Program-made: the position numbers and the translations under genes
Notes under the pieces: model-generated
Databases searched by the model: none
What the model saw: only the letters and a program-made list of their open reading frames with translations
What the model was told of the DNA's origin: nothing
NCBI GenBank assembly: GCA_963169105.1
Contig: OY720633.1
Location: 39,944,795-40,008,794, forward strand
Source: Ceriagrion tenellum
Taxonomy: Eukaryota > Arthropoda > Insecta > Odonata > Coenagrionidae
DNA length: 64,000 bases
Direction: 5' to 3'
Shown: positions 48,391-61,200 of the stretch, in pieces
How the letters are laid out: each line of letters begins with the position of its first letter
Numbering within the stretch: position 1 is the stretch's first letter

Positions 48391-50699
48391 ACGTTTTGTT
48401 GCATTCTCCTGTCCGAAAAGGCTCAATACCATTCAGAAACTAATCCGAAAAAAGTAAGATTGATATCCCCGGTCGTGCGAAGTAACATCCCGATTCGGAG
48501 CTCAATTGAGGTACGTTCATTGGGGCTGAGAAAATTCCCAGGAAGGCAGCAGCCCCCAGGGATTATCGTCCCAAAGTGGGACCAAGCCCAAAAAAGTTAG
48601 CAAAATATGAAGAACTTATCATCAGTCTGAAATTGGGTAAGGAGGGATTCGTTAGGCCGCTATTTTCGAACCTAATTTAAAAAAAAAATGAAAAGACAGA
48701 AATAAAACAGAATGACGGGTCCAATTCGGCTTTCTAATGGAAAAGCAAAAGTTTGAAGTATAATAAATTATGCGTTTCGGGAGAATGATACGGTCTCGGA
48801 TAATGAATTATGCCAACCAATTTAACGAATGCTTGCTTCAATATATTTAGCAAAATAATTAATAATTTGTGCAGTAAAAAATGGCTTACCTTGGAGCTAG
48901 TTAAGTTAGTGGCTGAAGAAGTAAGTGTAAGAGGATAAATAAGTGACTAACGCGTGAAGTTTGAACAATTAGTTTATCTTTAGATTCAGGAAGCTTTCCA
49001 TGAAATATCATGAAAACGATCTTGCAGATCCAAAAAACAGACTCATAATTTAATGAGATTTACTTAATCATTGTAGTAATAATTTGATGCAAAAACTTAT
49101 TCTATACAAAAGAAAATGATTCGTAAGTTACCGTTCAACGGATTGTCAAAAAATAGAAAATATTTTAACTTCTCATCGTAATCTTTTTTACCCGTTAAAG
49201 ACTCCGGCAAAAACCACAATCATTCCAGTTCTTGCAGCGGTTTTAGGCGGTAATGTCAAATCGACTGCTAAAGGCATCATAGACGTAATTTTTTCAAAAA
49301 CTCCGTTTGGTATTATTCCAAAACTCCTGAAAACGTATAAATATGGGTTTAAAATTCTCTTTTAGGGTATTTTTGGACAAAAGTTTAACGAAGCCTATTA
49401 ACATTATCATGCTAGATTTATGAGTATGCTAATTGCTAACATGAAATGTACAATATCTCTGACCACTTTTGCAGCTTTTAGTTTACTTTTATCTTTAAGC
49501 TTCATTTGCAAAGACAATTTTTGTTATTGCTCTTAGGAGCTTCATAACAATGGTTATTATGATCATTTGTTGGTTGATTGCAAAGTTTATTTGTTCTACA
49601 TGTTCTAACGAGGAAATTTTCGTCACTCTAGAAAGTTGAAGAATTTACGGTTGAGAAAATTTACCTTTCACAGACATGACTATGAAAAATGTACGAAAGT
49701 CCGAATGCGAAACATTTGAAACTCTCATGCAGTATTACCGAAGTTCAAAATAGATACGGGTAGTCTTTTGCAGCTTTTTGCTTATTGAACAAGAAAATGG
49801 TGTAATCTAAAATGTTTTACGTGCTTTTTGCAGAAATGTGAGTAATTTTGTGACTTAATTTTGTGATTAATATCGAATACATTTTTGACACACAGTTTCA
49901 CTCCATATTTTTTTCATCTAGATTCTTGCTTAGTGTATTGTTTTACATCGTGCCAGTCAAATTTTATAATATATTTAAAAAATGCTTAATTTAAGCTGAT
50001 TAGTCCTTTTTATGGGATTAAAATTGAATTAATTTGCGATTTCCAATATCCATCGAATGATACATTTACTACTTGTTCCCCTTTTGTGGGCGTTAGATAC
50101 CACTTTTTTGTCTTATTTTTGTATGACATTTAATAAAATTAGCACATCTTACCTAGAGAGCGTTCTGTTTCTAGACCCTAAACATTTCTAGAGATTGAAT
50201 ATTGGGAACCATTTCTGATTCGGCCGCTCTGGGGTGGCGCGCCACGTGTGCACTCAGCCGGATGGATGGATGGATGATTGCAGTTTCAAGCACTTTTATC
50301 GAAAACCTGCGGGGGTGGGCGTCGTTTTTAAGGAATACCCATGCCCATAGCTTATTTGATTCCAAATCAAGCAATAATATGAGTCGATTGGTAATTATTT
50401 TTAATAACCATTAGCTTACAATATCTGAGATTTTAATGACCAAAATTCTACGAACAATTTTAACAAAAAAACTAAAGAACAAATACATTTGGATGAATAC
50501 AATTTTAAACTACCATGTAATGTATATTTAAAAATTTCTCGGGTTTCCGTCCGAGGGAGGATTTTGGCTGTTGCCAACGTTTTAATGGAATACACCTCCA
50601 TCGTCTTCAAGAGCAATGATTCCCAGAACATTCTATCTACGCTTATATACCTGTGTATTCGGGTGGGCATTATTGTCTCCTTTTTTCTTCATCTTTTGA
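48391..50699. other. No recognised gene
   Basis: Anonymous AT-rich DNA. A (GGAT)n-like run lies at about 50261-50275. The frames at 50171-50414 and 50416-50704 overlap on both strands. The minus-strand frame ending at 50416 lies downstream of the Penelope relic and has no recognised similarity. Confidence 0.45.
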
Positions 50700-51180
50700 A
50701 TTAACGGTTTTCATTCCCTGCTTAAGGTGTATCCTGAGTCCCGATTTTTTTCCCTACACGGCACATCAGCCCAGAATAGGTCCTGCTAAGCTATGCATAG
50801 CTTATCAGCAGGTTCCTATTTGAACAAAAACACCCATTTAAGGTGTTATTTCCCAGTCTGATTTCAATGGCTTCTTTTACTAGACGTTCCCAATATCTTT
50901 TTGCTTTGGATACCAGTTGAGAATCATTAATGGAAATGATATGATCTTCTGATTGGCTATATTCAGCCAAGGCGGATGTTTCCGGGGTAGCAGCCTAATA
51001 CACCTTCTGTGTCCTTTCATTCGGGTCTCTTTCGTGCATCCTGACTTCCCGATGAGTATTGTGCCTCACTGACATGGAATACAGTAAACTCCCGATTTAT
51101 TGAGTCCCAACTTGTCCTTCACCTGCACCAAATGGCCACGTAGTTTGTTTTACAAATTCTGATATTACCATGTATTGGTT
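50700..51180 (-). mobile_element. Penelope-like element, GIY-YIG endonuclease end
   Basis: Minus-strand translation gives KDKLGLNKSGVYCIPC (about 51073-51119), the linker plus GVY strand of the GIY-YIG domain that closes Penelope-like polymerases. After a stop codon it continues GTILIGKSGCTKETRMKGH, where LIG takes the YIG position and the R---H pair follows. A frameshift then leads into SALAEYSQSEDHIISI (about 50930-50978), the S-A-V-A-E-H motif. WERLVKEAIEIRLGNN (about 50840-50890) follows, ending NNTLNG at 50833-50850. The order and spacing match the family; the reverse transcriptase upstream was not found. Stops and a shift make it non-functional. Confidence 0.75.
50782..50812. repeat. 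Near-perfect palindrome in the Penelope 3' flank
   Basis: The core AAGCTATGCATAGCTT is a perfect 16-bp palindrome, and CCTGCT / AGCAGG lie outside it with a two-base bulge on one side. It sits just beyond the last coding motif of the Penelope-like relic, where hairpins could mark an element end or be chance. Confidence 0.55.
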
Positions 51181-52694
51181 GGCTGTAGATCCCTTTAGTG
51201 GAATTCCTCTGCTGAGTTAAATTAAATTGCTGAGTATGATAATGGGGCTCACTATGCAGCCCTCTTTAAGTAGATCTTCACCCTACTCTTAACAAATTTT
51301 CAGAATATTTTTGTTGAAGAATTTGGATTCCGCAATTAGCGTATGGATGTAAAAGTGAGCGGACAAATTCATGGCGTTGCAATTCGTTGACGCTCCGGTG
51401 CATCCGATGAGGCTCGTCACGAAAACCATCGGCCGCTGTTAGAATTCTCCCCAAGACTCCCTAGAACATTTGAAGCGAGCTTCGGCACATTTCCGCATGA
51501 AATCCTCGAGTCGGTTCGGTATACGATGACGAAAGACCGCGTACATCGAAAATAGCATTTTGGGACAGCGAGCTAGAGGAAATGAGTTTTTCTGTAAAGG
51601 AAGAATTCGTCCTTTTCAGTTGGACTGGACAGGCAAATTCATAGCTTTTGAACAATTTTGACCCGTGAAAAACGTTTCTGCTCTCATTGAGACGAATTCT
51701 CTGTTCAGTTTCGCGTGGCGTCTTGGTTTTGGCGGAATGTGTAGCCAAACCCCTGCTCGCTCCGTTGCTTTTGAGTCTCTTCGGTGAAAAGGAAGAGAGA
51801 AATTAATTCTTAAGTGCCTCAAAAAGTTTCATAGTAACTGTTAAGGCAATTTGTGTATGGATGCGACTAATGAAGTAATTTACGAACATATTTAAAATTT
51901 GGGAGGAAGTTTGTATGTTTAATCAGTTGAAAGTTCAATTTTGGCAGGTCTGTGTTTAAATTTCTAAAATTCTAGCTCTGCAAATGTCTGATAGAATAGA
52001 ATATTTTGGTTTTAACTTGAGTTTTAAGGAATTCGAAAATATTAGAAAAAATGTAATTAACCTTTTCAAATGAATTCAAAAGTTTGCGGCGGAACCCACG
52101 GAAACCCATGGCAAAGTTGCTGCTGGTAGTAATGTCCAACTTGAGTATCTTTCCCAGTCTTAATGCTTTTGAACTAATTCCGCACAAAAATGAATATAAA
52201 CCCCAGTTTTACTGAGGAAAACACGATACCTTTGATATTCCTCGCAAGGACGAGACATTTAAAGAGAGCTATGCGTTTCCAGTTAGAATTATCGGGTTTG
52301 CAGAATTAATAATATTCCTTACCAGAATGCATCAGAATTACCTTCATTTCTTACACTAGATTTATTTGTATTATGCCAGAGAGAACAATTCCCTGATTTT
52401 TTACCAATTCTAAGAAAAGACAATGTTGTCAAAAATGACGGTGGACACTGTAAAAATTTAAACATTTATAGGTTTGCGGCTAGGGAACTGACTTATAATA
52501 TGGTGGATACGCGTCATGGTCATAAAATTAACTAGCACACTCGGCAACTAATTTTTCACATAAATCAACTCTGAACTAAAACTGGCAAAATGAACATTTT
52601 TGACGGTCAAATAGAAGCAAGTGACGTGGTACACCTGAAATATGGAACACCACATATCCCTCAATGAGGGTCCAGGACTTCGCGGAAAATCCCT
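51181..52694. other. No recognised gene
   Basis: Anonymous sequence. The reverse-transcriptase domain that should precede the Penelope GIY-YIG segment on the minus strand was not recognised here, so the copy is truncated or too eroded. The frames 51461-51822 (minus) show no domain. Confidence 0.45.
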
Positions 52695-52766
52695 TGTCAC
52701 AGCCGATATTCGAACCTGGGCTGCCTAAATTGGAAGCTAGCACTTAAGTCATCATCCAAACCCGAT
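52695..52766 (-). mobile_element. tRNA-like SINE head
   Basis: Minus-strand CCCAGGTTCGAATATCGGC carries a near-consensus B box (GGTTCGAATAT). About 35 bases upstream of it the strand reads TTTGGATGATGACTTAAGTGC in the A-box position. Adjacent sequence (GGTCCAGGACTTCGCGG, plus strand) may belong to the element body. It lacks a full cloverleaf and is more likely a SINE fossil than a working tRNA gene. Confidence 0.45.
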
Positions 52767-55700
52767 TTCTTGTCGGCACGAAGTGAGATGATATTAAAAA
52801 ATAATATAATATAAAAGATAGGGAACAATAAATCTACAGAAGGAAGAGATAATCGTTTTATTCCTCGAAGATTCGGTAGACTTTCGAGCGCATTGCTTGA
52901 AAACGCTCCAGTTCCTCGATGATTGCATCGCCTTTAAACCATTTTGCGGTCTTTTCCCGCGGCAAGTTAACGGCTAGAGTACTGTGGCCTCAAGTGGAAA
53001 ATGCATTCGCGGGAGGTGGCGGCGGATCTATCTGCCTGTCTATTTCGGATTGGCATCTCAGAATTCCCCGACGCCTCAAGTGCTAGGCATAGAACATCTC
53101 TGCTTTTCCTCATCGGCCATTGGCTATTGTTTCCGAGGAAAAGGGCAAAGGTGAGGTAAAATATATGCTTGCTCGGGGGAAATGGAACTGAAATCGTAAC
53201 ATCATTCTGTGAGTGGGAGACCCCCAGCATATAAACATAAACGATTTCATTTTTTCTAAAGATAAAAATTAGACATTAATATTTTTGTAAAACGTGAGAT
53301 CAAGGAAAAAATACATGGAGAAAAGAAATTAATGTTTAAAACTTTGAGATTTTCATGAACAAATGTCGTTGAGGCATAACTGCCCAGTGAATACAATAAA
53401 AAAAGGTAAAATAAATGGAAAGAATTTTCGTGGAAAACTAAAGAAAGAGTCTGTCAGGTTAAGTACAAAGATGGGTTAAATGAAGATTAAACGAAGGAAG
53501 AAAGTGCTTTACCAAAACAAGTGGGCTCCTGGAGCAAGCTTAAATTCAGATTGATAACTTCTGATGATGATGAGTGGCTAATAATTAAGAATACTGTCCC
53601 GCTAATAGAAATGTAATGCCAGTTATTACCTTAGGTACAGAGAGTGAGTGGTTTACAAGTGGAGGAAATTTTCAAGAGAAAGACGTCACTCAGGAATACA
53701 ATTTTCTAACTACGTTGGTGGAAAAGGAGATATCAGAAGATATGATGGTGGATTACGAGAGTTACAACTCCATGAGGGCTGGAAATAGGGTTTACCACGC
53801 AGTAGGTTATCAATTTTACCCTGTAAGGCATTAAGTGCTGGAAATTGAAAGGAGCATGATATGTGGGAATTCATGTTCATCGTTAGTTTGATAAAGGATC
53901 AATGACTCACTAAATAATAATATTTTTGTCAATTTTTAAGAAGTAGAAAACAAGTTATTGTCTGTAGAAAGAAAGAGTAACAGACAATAAAAACATACTT
54001 TAATGCTTAGTAAATTCCTATCTCTATGATCATGTTAGATACAAATTGGGATTGATTCACTAACGGGTAATAAAATTTTGTTAAGGAAGCATACTATCAC
54101 GAGGATTTTCCCGTAATTAAGAACGGAAGAAGGATATACAAGAACCCGAATCGCCAGTTGTTTTAGCCCAAATAAATAGTAGAATTTCAGTAGTAGTAGG
54201 ACAATAATATCGCATCGATTGCGTTATGTGTTTTCTATTCGTTGACGCTCGTTTTGATCTTTTAACTCCTTTTTGGAAGGAGAAATAAATTCTAGGAATT
54301 ACAGAAGAACCTAGAATGGAATGTATCCAGAAAATAATGAAGACGTCGAAGTTAATAGTTATTTATGAATTATACGGTTAGCAGAAAGAGAGTGGCTGCA
54401 GACCAATCTTAAGATTGATGACAACTGATTGTGATTATGTTGTACTTGAAATCGCTAAAAACTAGACTATTTATTTCCTAGACTAGCAGGAGTCCATATT
54501 AATCCAAATGGAATATCTATTTTTCCGCTAGCATTATTGGAGCAGAGGAGAAATTTTGCCCAGGTGCTTGATTATGTAAAGGGCGTTCGCATTTGAATGC
54601 TTCGGACATAAACGCTCTCGTAATATGGTCCTTCCGGCGGAATTACTTGGCAGAGGTGGAATTGTTTAGCCAAGCGCTTTAAACTGTCTGTTCCGTTTCG
54701 GAATGGTGATTGTAAGTTAATTATTTAAGGTTGCGAGAGGAGCGGCAGTAACGAGTGGACGGAGTGTGTTGTGATAAGGGTCCAGCAAGATCGGTCTCTG
54801 CTCAGAGTTGGCGTGTTCAAAAGAGGGCATATCCTTGGAAATGTTTAATAAAAAAGTCATTCTATAATTTTTAAGTTCACATGCTGCAAAAAGGACAATT
54901 TTCCGAAATAATAAAATATGATTGTCCCTGAGATCCTTTCTCTTTGTCCCTCCTACCAAATAAAGATGATTTTTTTCCATTGTGGCGTATATTTCTGTCT
55001 TTCATGCTTAATGTCGACCTATGAATAATGATTAATATAAAAAGCGAGGTTTCTCTGTCTTTCTGTCCGCATATTCCCCTTTCATAAGGAAGTACACGTG
55101 TCAAGTGAATTTATTTCGCTTGTATTCTTCTTTCCTTTTACATATTTAAATAAGAAGTGATAATTTGTTAGATAAATAGTGAGAAAGACATTTGTAATAT
55201 TCATTTAATATGTTTACTTATCTGTTTTCTTCGTTTAAAGAATATTATGTCTGGTTCGAAACAGTACCTTGACTCTTGAAATGGAGAGCAAGGAGAAGTA
55301 GTTGGGAAGAATACGTGAGGCCGCCAGGATTAGAGAAAAATTTCAGGCGACTACTAGATTCCAATGAAGACAAGAAGATTAGTTTGACTGCTAATTCTGC
55401 CAGACAGGGAAATAGCGAAACAAATCCATGGAGGAGATGGTAACAACGTTGGGTGATGATGCTGGAACACTTCGTGTCATCACGTTTTCGACACTCATTC
55501 ATGTCGTAGAATAGGTAATCGTTACATGGGACCATGTTGGCTCAGCAGATTTGAAATTTATAAAAAATGTTTCTACTCTATGGAATATTATATTTTTGCT
55601 GGCTGAAATATAATTGACAAAGAATGTCAAATTACTACATAAACAAATTTTGCGCGTTATTAAATCGGAAAAATCCTTGGGGAATTATAAGTATCCTTCT

Positions 55701-58700
55701 ATACATTAAATCAAATTCCGTCATCCATGACGGGGATTTGCTCTAGTGTTTTATTTAAATGAAAGGTAGTTACACCATACGTTCGAATAAATCTTATTGT
55801 GGAGACTCAAGCGAATCGAAAAAAATGTATGTGTAAACTTTGCTTTGGAGTCTAGTGTGCGGGCTCATTCCAGTCTCATCTGGGAATTCATTTTGTGAGT
55901 TCTAAGGTATCAGCGATCTGGAAGCCCCTCTGTTCTTGCTCAGCTCTTGTTTTAGCTAACTACCGAATTTGCTTGACTCAAACTTTGAATGTAGTATTTT
56001 ATGCCTCATGTTATTGCAATGAACACTAAGGCTGGAGTTTTAACGCGCTAATAAAGCAAAAAAAACTGTTCTAGTCATGGCATTTAAATTGGCACAATTT
56101 TTATCCTAGGACTAATTCTACGGAAAAAGCAACTCAAGCATAAGTAGATGGATTTGGTTACTTGCTAATGACATAGAGTTCCGACCTTAGATTTAGAAGA
56201 GAGTAAATGGACATATACAGTGAGAGTGCTCAAAGGAATATACTTACTAGTCAATTAGACTACCCTGCGCATTACTGCCTTTTTTTTTGAGTGTTTTAAG
56301 AGTAGGTACTTTTAAAAGTTTTAGTCTAGTCGTTAGCCACGTGGTGACTGAAAAACCGGCAGCGCCCAAATGTCCCTGCGCCGATACGACCGCGCCAAGG
56401 AGGCCGCGCCTAGGTGTCCTATACCATCCTAAATGACTTGGCATATACCACATGGGAGTATCGCGTATAACCTGATTGGTAACTGCTGACTTAGGCGATG
56501 GTCAAAATCACTAGACCGGCGGGTAACGTTCCGTGAGGATTCTCCCAAATTTCCTGCGGTCGAATCATGACCGCATCGGGCAAATATCTTCATCATTTTT
56601 GTGCGATGCAGACGTTTACTAACCTGATTTTTTGGTCAGGTTTTACGTCACTCGAAAGACGCGCACTTGTTTGGTCAATTGGGATCGCTTTTAAATAAAG
56701 TATAGGTACAATTCATTGTGTTCACATGCTCCAGTGGAATTTTTCGTTAATTTGTGGTTTCCTCTGGGCCTTCAAAAATTGAGTTTCCTTCCTCTTTCGT
56801 TCATGAAATTTTAAACTCTGATGCTGGCTTACCCTTGCGTAACTTTATATTGGAATCCAATATTCTATTTTCTCGAACACCTGATACCTCAGTGGTCCCT
56901 TTAACTTTGGCTCACCCTTTAAGCTATTTCATTTACCCTTATCCTTTCGATCGTATCATTTTTTATATTTCCTTTCATTTAGGAGTCTTTCCTCTTGGCA
57001 GCCTGTTTATCCAGTACTTTGATTAAAAGCGGTCTCGAGACTATTGATTTATCGTCTTTTGTTTCATGCGAAGAAGTTTCTGGCTTACTTTGCAGAACAG
57101 CTTTATTCTGCTGTTATATGCTCAGTTCTATTCTATTTATTTATTTAAAAATCCACCATGGTTTAAAAATTTGACACGTGAGGAAATTTGAAATGAAATT
57201 ATCATGATTTGATGGAGATTGGAACTCTGGTGACGCAATTACCGGCCTGCTGACGCAATTACCGGTCTGGTGAGTAAGCCAGTCAATCCACTAGCTCCAA
57301 TCAATATATCAACTCAAAGCAAATGTCCTACGTGGTTTGTTCAAACTAGATGCTTCCACCTTCAGTCAGCTCTAGTCTGACTATTATAGGTTTGCATTAG
57401 GTTGCGTGAGAATATCCCGAATTATTCGATCATGAGTGAGGAAATTATCGTGAGGATCGGTTGGGCGTGCTGTCTATTATACTGGCTTAACATATTCATG
57501 GCCCGTATTCTGATGCCGCCTGTAGTAAAGGTATTTCCGTCTGTGGCATGGGACCTAAAACTGTGCTCTCCTACGCTCCTTTCGTCAGGAGCCGGTTAAA
57601 ACCAATTCGAGCTTTTTCTCCTCCAGCATTCATCCTCAAATATTCGTAATCTAACCAATATGGCCACCTGTCGTCAATCACGGAAATGACCTCAATTGTT
57701 GGTCTTCTATCCAATTACCAACCAAAAGTCAAAGTACATCGATTCAGTGGACCAACTACTGCAGACATTTATCTGATGATTGTTTTTGTCGGTTGCGTGA
57801 CAGACGTAATTCCTCCGTGAGGCAGTTCACTATGAAAAAATTATTTGACGGCCTTATTTGAAACAGTATCTTGCAATCGCCAGGTAGGTGCTCTGGCTGC
57901 CTGATTTTGAAGGGCCATTCATACATCTTTCCGAACCAACCATGATATAAGAAAATGTTGTGGTTTAACTGAATGACGCGTTAAACTTGGGGTCTCGCGA
58001 ACAATTCCAAATTCAGCGTTATGTTTTTTTCATTGTGTTTTTTCGCAATTTTTTGTTAAACTTGTGCCTATGCGCGTGCCTGCGCACGGTCGGAATATTT
58101 ATTGTGTAGTTTTTCAATTAATATGGTTAAAAATAATGGTCGTTCTCTGGGGTCGACTCTCGCTGTCAAAGGTTCAGCACACATATTATGTAAGTAATAG
58201 AAATGAAGTCAATTGTATTTGGCGCTGAGCGTTGAAAAAAAACGATCAATTTATTTTTTGTCATACTTGAGCGCCGCTAAACGAAGTCGGACATTTTACG
58301 TGGGGTTAATTGTTAATAATTACTTTAAGGTATTTCGCACAAGTGCAAAACCTACTTTACACAAATGATGGTCGGAACGTAATAAAACTGACCTATCGGA
58401 ATTATTATGGCCCATCATAATTCGAGGAAAAAGTTTCATTTTAAATCTATCGGTTCTGCAGTCGATTTCCTATTCATAATTTCTGTTGGCTCTGGCAAAA
58501 ATGTTGAACATCCGACAACAATTAGTCTTCCTCCACCTTGCATAAAAGGTTTAACATATATTTTTCCCTTCGAGCAGTCAGAGGTCCACACCATAATTTC
58601 TTCAGCATTTGGTAACATTGCGAAGTTTGTCGTAACAATTTTAAACAAATCTTGCTGATATCCGCTGTATTCTATTTCTGAAACTAAGCCTACTTCGCAA

Positions 58701-58759
58701 GAGTTCCATATGCCAGCGGCGTCGATGAAATACGTGAAACTTTTCTCAAAAAACTCTCT
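52767..58759. other. No recognised gene (about 6 kb)
   Basis: Short unsupported frames only. A GC-richer block at 56330-56420 is open on the minus strand without similarity. The plus-strand frame 56754-57026 is Phe/Ser/Leu-rich, as T-rich DNA gives. A 20-bp tandem pair lies at 57231-57270. The minus frame 58436-58648 looks mildly protein-like but I do not recognise it. Confidence 0.45.
57231..57270. repeat. Two-unit 20-bp tandem repeat
   Basis: TGACGCAATTACCGGCCTGC is followed directly by TGACGCAATTACCGGTCTGG, 18 of 20 positions matching. It suggests recent slippage. Confidence 0.75.
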
Positions 58760-58830
58760 GGTTGAGAATCAAATCACGGACCTAAGGAGATCCGAGCTAG
58801 TGCGTTGACCACTCCGCTCTGATATTGCGT
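58760..58830 (-). mobile_element. tRNA-like sequence, probable SINE or tRNA pseudogene
   Basis: Minus-strand GAGCGGAGTGGTCAACGCAC resembles the D-arm and A box of a serine- or leucine-type tRNA. It is followed by TAGCTCGGATCTCC at the anticodon-arm position and TGATTTGATTCTC as a poor B box. The B box lacks the conserved GGTTC, so transcription by polymerase III is doubtful. Confidence 0.35.
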
Positions 58831-59360
58831 TATAAATTAACTCTTCAGTTGCGGCAGCTAGGTCGCAAGTCTTCGTGCGGGAAATATTCGAAGGAGGCCA
58901 GTCCCTCTTTTCCGCTGCGAGGGGCAGAGCACGTAGAAGACCCTTGCAATCCCCTCTCGACCCTTTTCCCAAGGTTCCGCGGAAAGGGCCCCACCCAATA
59001 TGGGACGGATTATGGAACATCAGATAATTTGGCCAAATTTTTTAATCGGCAAAAATCTACAGAAGAATTATATGAAGTTTGTTCGTAATTTACTGTTTAA
59101 TTTGATATCAAACACCAAGGAAAGCCGTTGATTTTTACCCGCATTGCGCTCTGGTAAGGCTACCAGAGCGCATTTGGAGGATGATATAAAGAAAGGTTAG
59201 TACCTCATGGTAATGGAATGCGACCGCTAACGAGCGAGGAAGGGACTCGTCCGGGTAGGAAATGAGGATTGCCAATTGTCCCCATCAAGGTAGAAAGAGT
59301 TTGGGCCAAAAAGATATCAAAGGGGCTCGGGGGAGCAGGTAAGAAGAAAGGTTCGAACGT
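58831..59360. other. No recognised gene; one perfect hairpin
   Basis: A GC-richer zone (58860-59000) without recognised similarity is followed by a hairpin. GCGCTCTGGTA (59146-59156) and TACCAGAGCGC (59161-59171) pair perfectly around a 4-base loop. The hairpin could be the end of the fold-back element whose right terminus lies at 59424, but this is not shown. Confidence 0.45.
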
Positions 59361-59428
59361 ACAAGTACGTTTTTCCCGCAGTTGCCCATATACACGTACA
59401 AGTGCGTTCCCCGCAGCTAAAGGGTTAA
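59361..59428. mobile_element. Right terminus of a piggyBac-like element
   Basis: Read inward from 59424, the minus strand starts CCCTTTAGCTGCGGGGAACG and is bounded outside by TTAA (59425-59428), the same terminal logic as the complete MITE at 48205-48390. Inside are two related copies of a phrase with CTTGTACGT and GCGGG (GCGGGGAACGCACTTGTACG, then GCGGGAAAAACGTACTTGTA), a sub-terminal repeat. A left end with TTAA and a CCC start was not found, so the element is partial or its other end has eroded. Confidence 0.5.
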
Positions 59429-59464
59429 GAAAACTACATGATAATTTATTTCTGTAATTCGTTT

Positions 59465-60430
59465 TGATGACCAGTATGGTAGAGAGTGTCGTTATGTGCT
59501 GCCTATGTGTTATAATGAAAGTCGTAGGGGAAGAACAAGTTGATGTAATTGTAGGAAAGTTTAGACTAGGATGTAAGAATGAAAGAGGCTGCAGGCTAAT
59601 TGAATTTTGTGCGAAACACAAGTTAGTCGTGGTAAATACATTATCCAGCCATCATAAAAGAAGAAGATTCACTTGGAGATCTCCAGGAGACAACAGATTG
59701 ACTACATTCTAGTTAAGTAACGTTTTAGGAATCAAATCATGGACTGCCGAAGCTACCCATCAGCAGATATAGACACTGATCACAATCTAGTCATGATGAA
59801 GTGTCTACTTAGGTTCAAATGATTAAAGAAGAAGCTTAATAAGACATGAAATAGAGATAATCTAAAATATGATGAAACAATGATAGCTTATGCACGGAGA
59901 ACCGATGAAATGGCATCAAATATTATTCATGGAGGCGCAAATGAAGAATGGACACAGATTAAAAACGGCATAGAAAAATCAGCTGAAGAATCTGTCAGTA
60001 AAGTTAAACCTGCAAACAAGAAAGAATGCATAAAATCTGAAATAGTTTTTCTCTTCTAGGAGAGACGAATTTTCAAGAATGCCCTTGACGACCAGAGTAG
60101 AACCAAATTCAGAAAACTCAGGAATCAAATCAACAGAGAATCTAGGAAGTCCAAAGAAAATTACCTCAACATATGTAAAGAAAATATAAACACAGGGAAA
60201 ACCGACATAGCCCATAAAACAGCAAAACAGCTTTTCAACAAACAAAACAAAAAATCTTTCGATACGTTAGAGAACAGGGACGGAAAAATGCTGTTTGGTG
60301 ACGATGCACTTAAGAGATAGAAAGAATATATTGAAGAGCTTTACCAAGGAAAACCACTATTAGTTAATGTAATGAAATCAAGTGAAGAAATAGAAGAGGA
60401 AGAACTAGGAGAAGATATTTTACAGGGATA
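59465..60430 (+). pseudogene. LINE endonuclease C-terminal part and connector, broken
   Basis: 59510-59700 reads VGEEQVDVIVGKFRLG, then NERGCRLIEFCAKHKLVVVN and KRRRFTWRSPGDN, the last strands of the APE-type endonuclease (the -GNERG-RL-EFC- and -TWRSP- blocks). In a shifted frame it continues with a DIDTDHNLVMMK stretch (59770-59800), which carries the SDH-like block of the fold, here TDH. A hydrophilic connector rich in Lys/Glu/Asn runs to 60430. The N-terminal catalytic motifs are missing, so this part cannot nick DNA. Confidence 0.75.
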
Positions 60431-61200
60431 ATTTGAGAAAGCATTGCAAGATTTGCCAGATAGGAAAGCAGTAGATTGTGATGACATTCCCACTGAGCTG
60501 ATTAAAAAAGCTGGTGACAAAATGAAAGCTTCTTTACTACAACTTATATGGAAAATATACAAGACGGGTGAAGTTCCTGAAGACTTCCAAACATGTGTTA
60601 TGATTCCTATACCAAAGAAATCATCTGCTACGAAATGTGAGCAATATCGCACACTCTGTCTATTATCACATGCCTCAAAAATATTTATAAGGATAATCCT
60701 TAAACGAGTTGAAAGAAAGTTGGAAAATACTTTACGTGAGGACCAAGTTGGATTTAGAAGAGGAGTGGGAACTAGAGGGGCAATACTCTCTTTAAGGCTT
60801 CTTATTGAAAAACAAATATCTAAAAATAAACAAACTTATGTTTCTTTCGTTGATCTTGAGAAAGCATTTGATAATGTTGTATGAAAAAAAATGTTCAGGA
60901 TTTGGAAAAAGTTGGGCTTAAATACAACGATAGAAGAGTAATATTTAAAACATACCAAAATGAAACAGCCTTTATTAGAAATAAGAATAAAGAAGATACA
61001 GCTATAATAAGGAAAGGAGTTAGACGAGGCTGTCCTCTATCACCTATAATTTTCAATGCATACATCCAAGAAGCAATCGGTAAAGTAAGGGAAAATGTTG
61101 ATGTAGGAATCAAAGCAAATGTGAATGAAATAGATATGTTACGATACGCTGATGATATTGCCATAGTTGCAGAAAAGAGAGAATTTATTTATTTATTTTT
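60431..61200 (+). pseudogene. LINE reverse-transcriptase domain, broken
   Basis: Begins with FEKALQDLPDRKAVDCDDIP just after a stop codon. FVDLEKAFDN at about 60846-60875 holds the motif A aspartates. A TGA at 60883-60885 replaces the tryptophan usual after this motif, and a frame change follows. GVRRGCPLSP at about 61018-61047 is motif B. LRYADD at 61139-61156 is motif C, with both catalytic aspartates. All three catalytic aspartates survive although the frame is lost, which points to a fairly young copy. Confidence 0.85.

Noticed and set aside
58436..58648. Minus frame that looks protein-like
   Set aside because: I could not match it to any family and the opposite strand is open too, so I do not call a gene.
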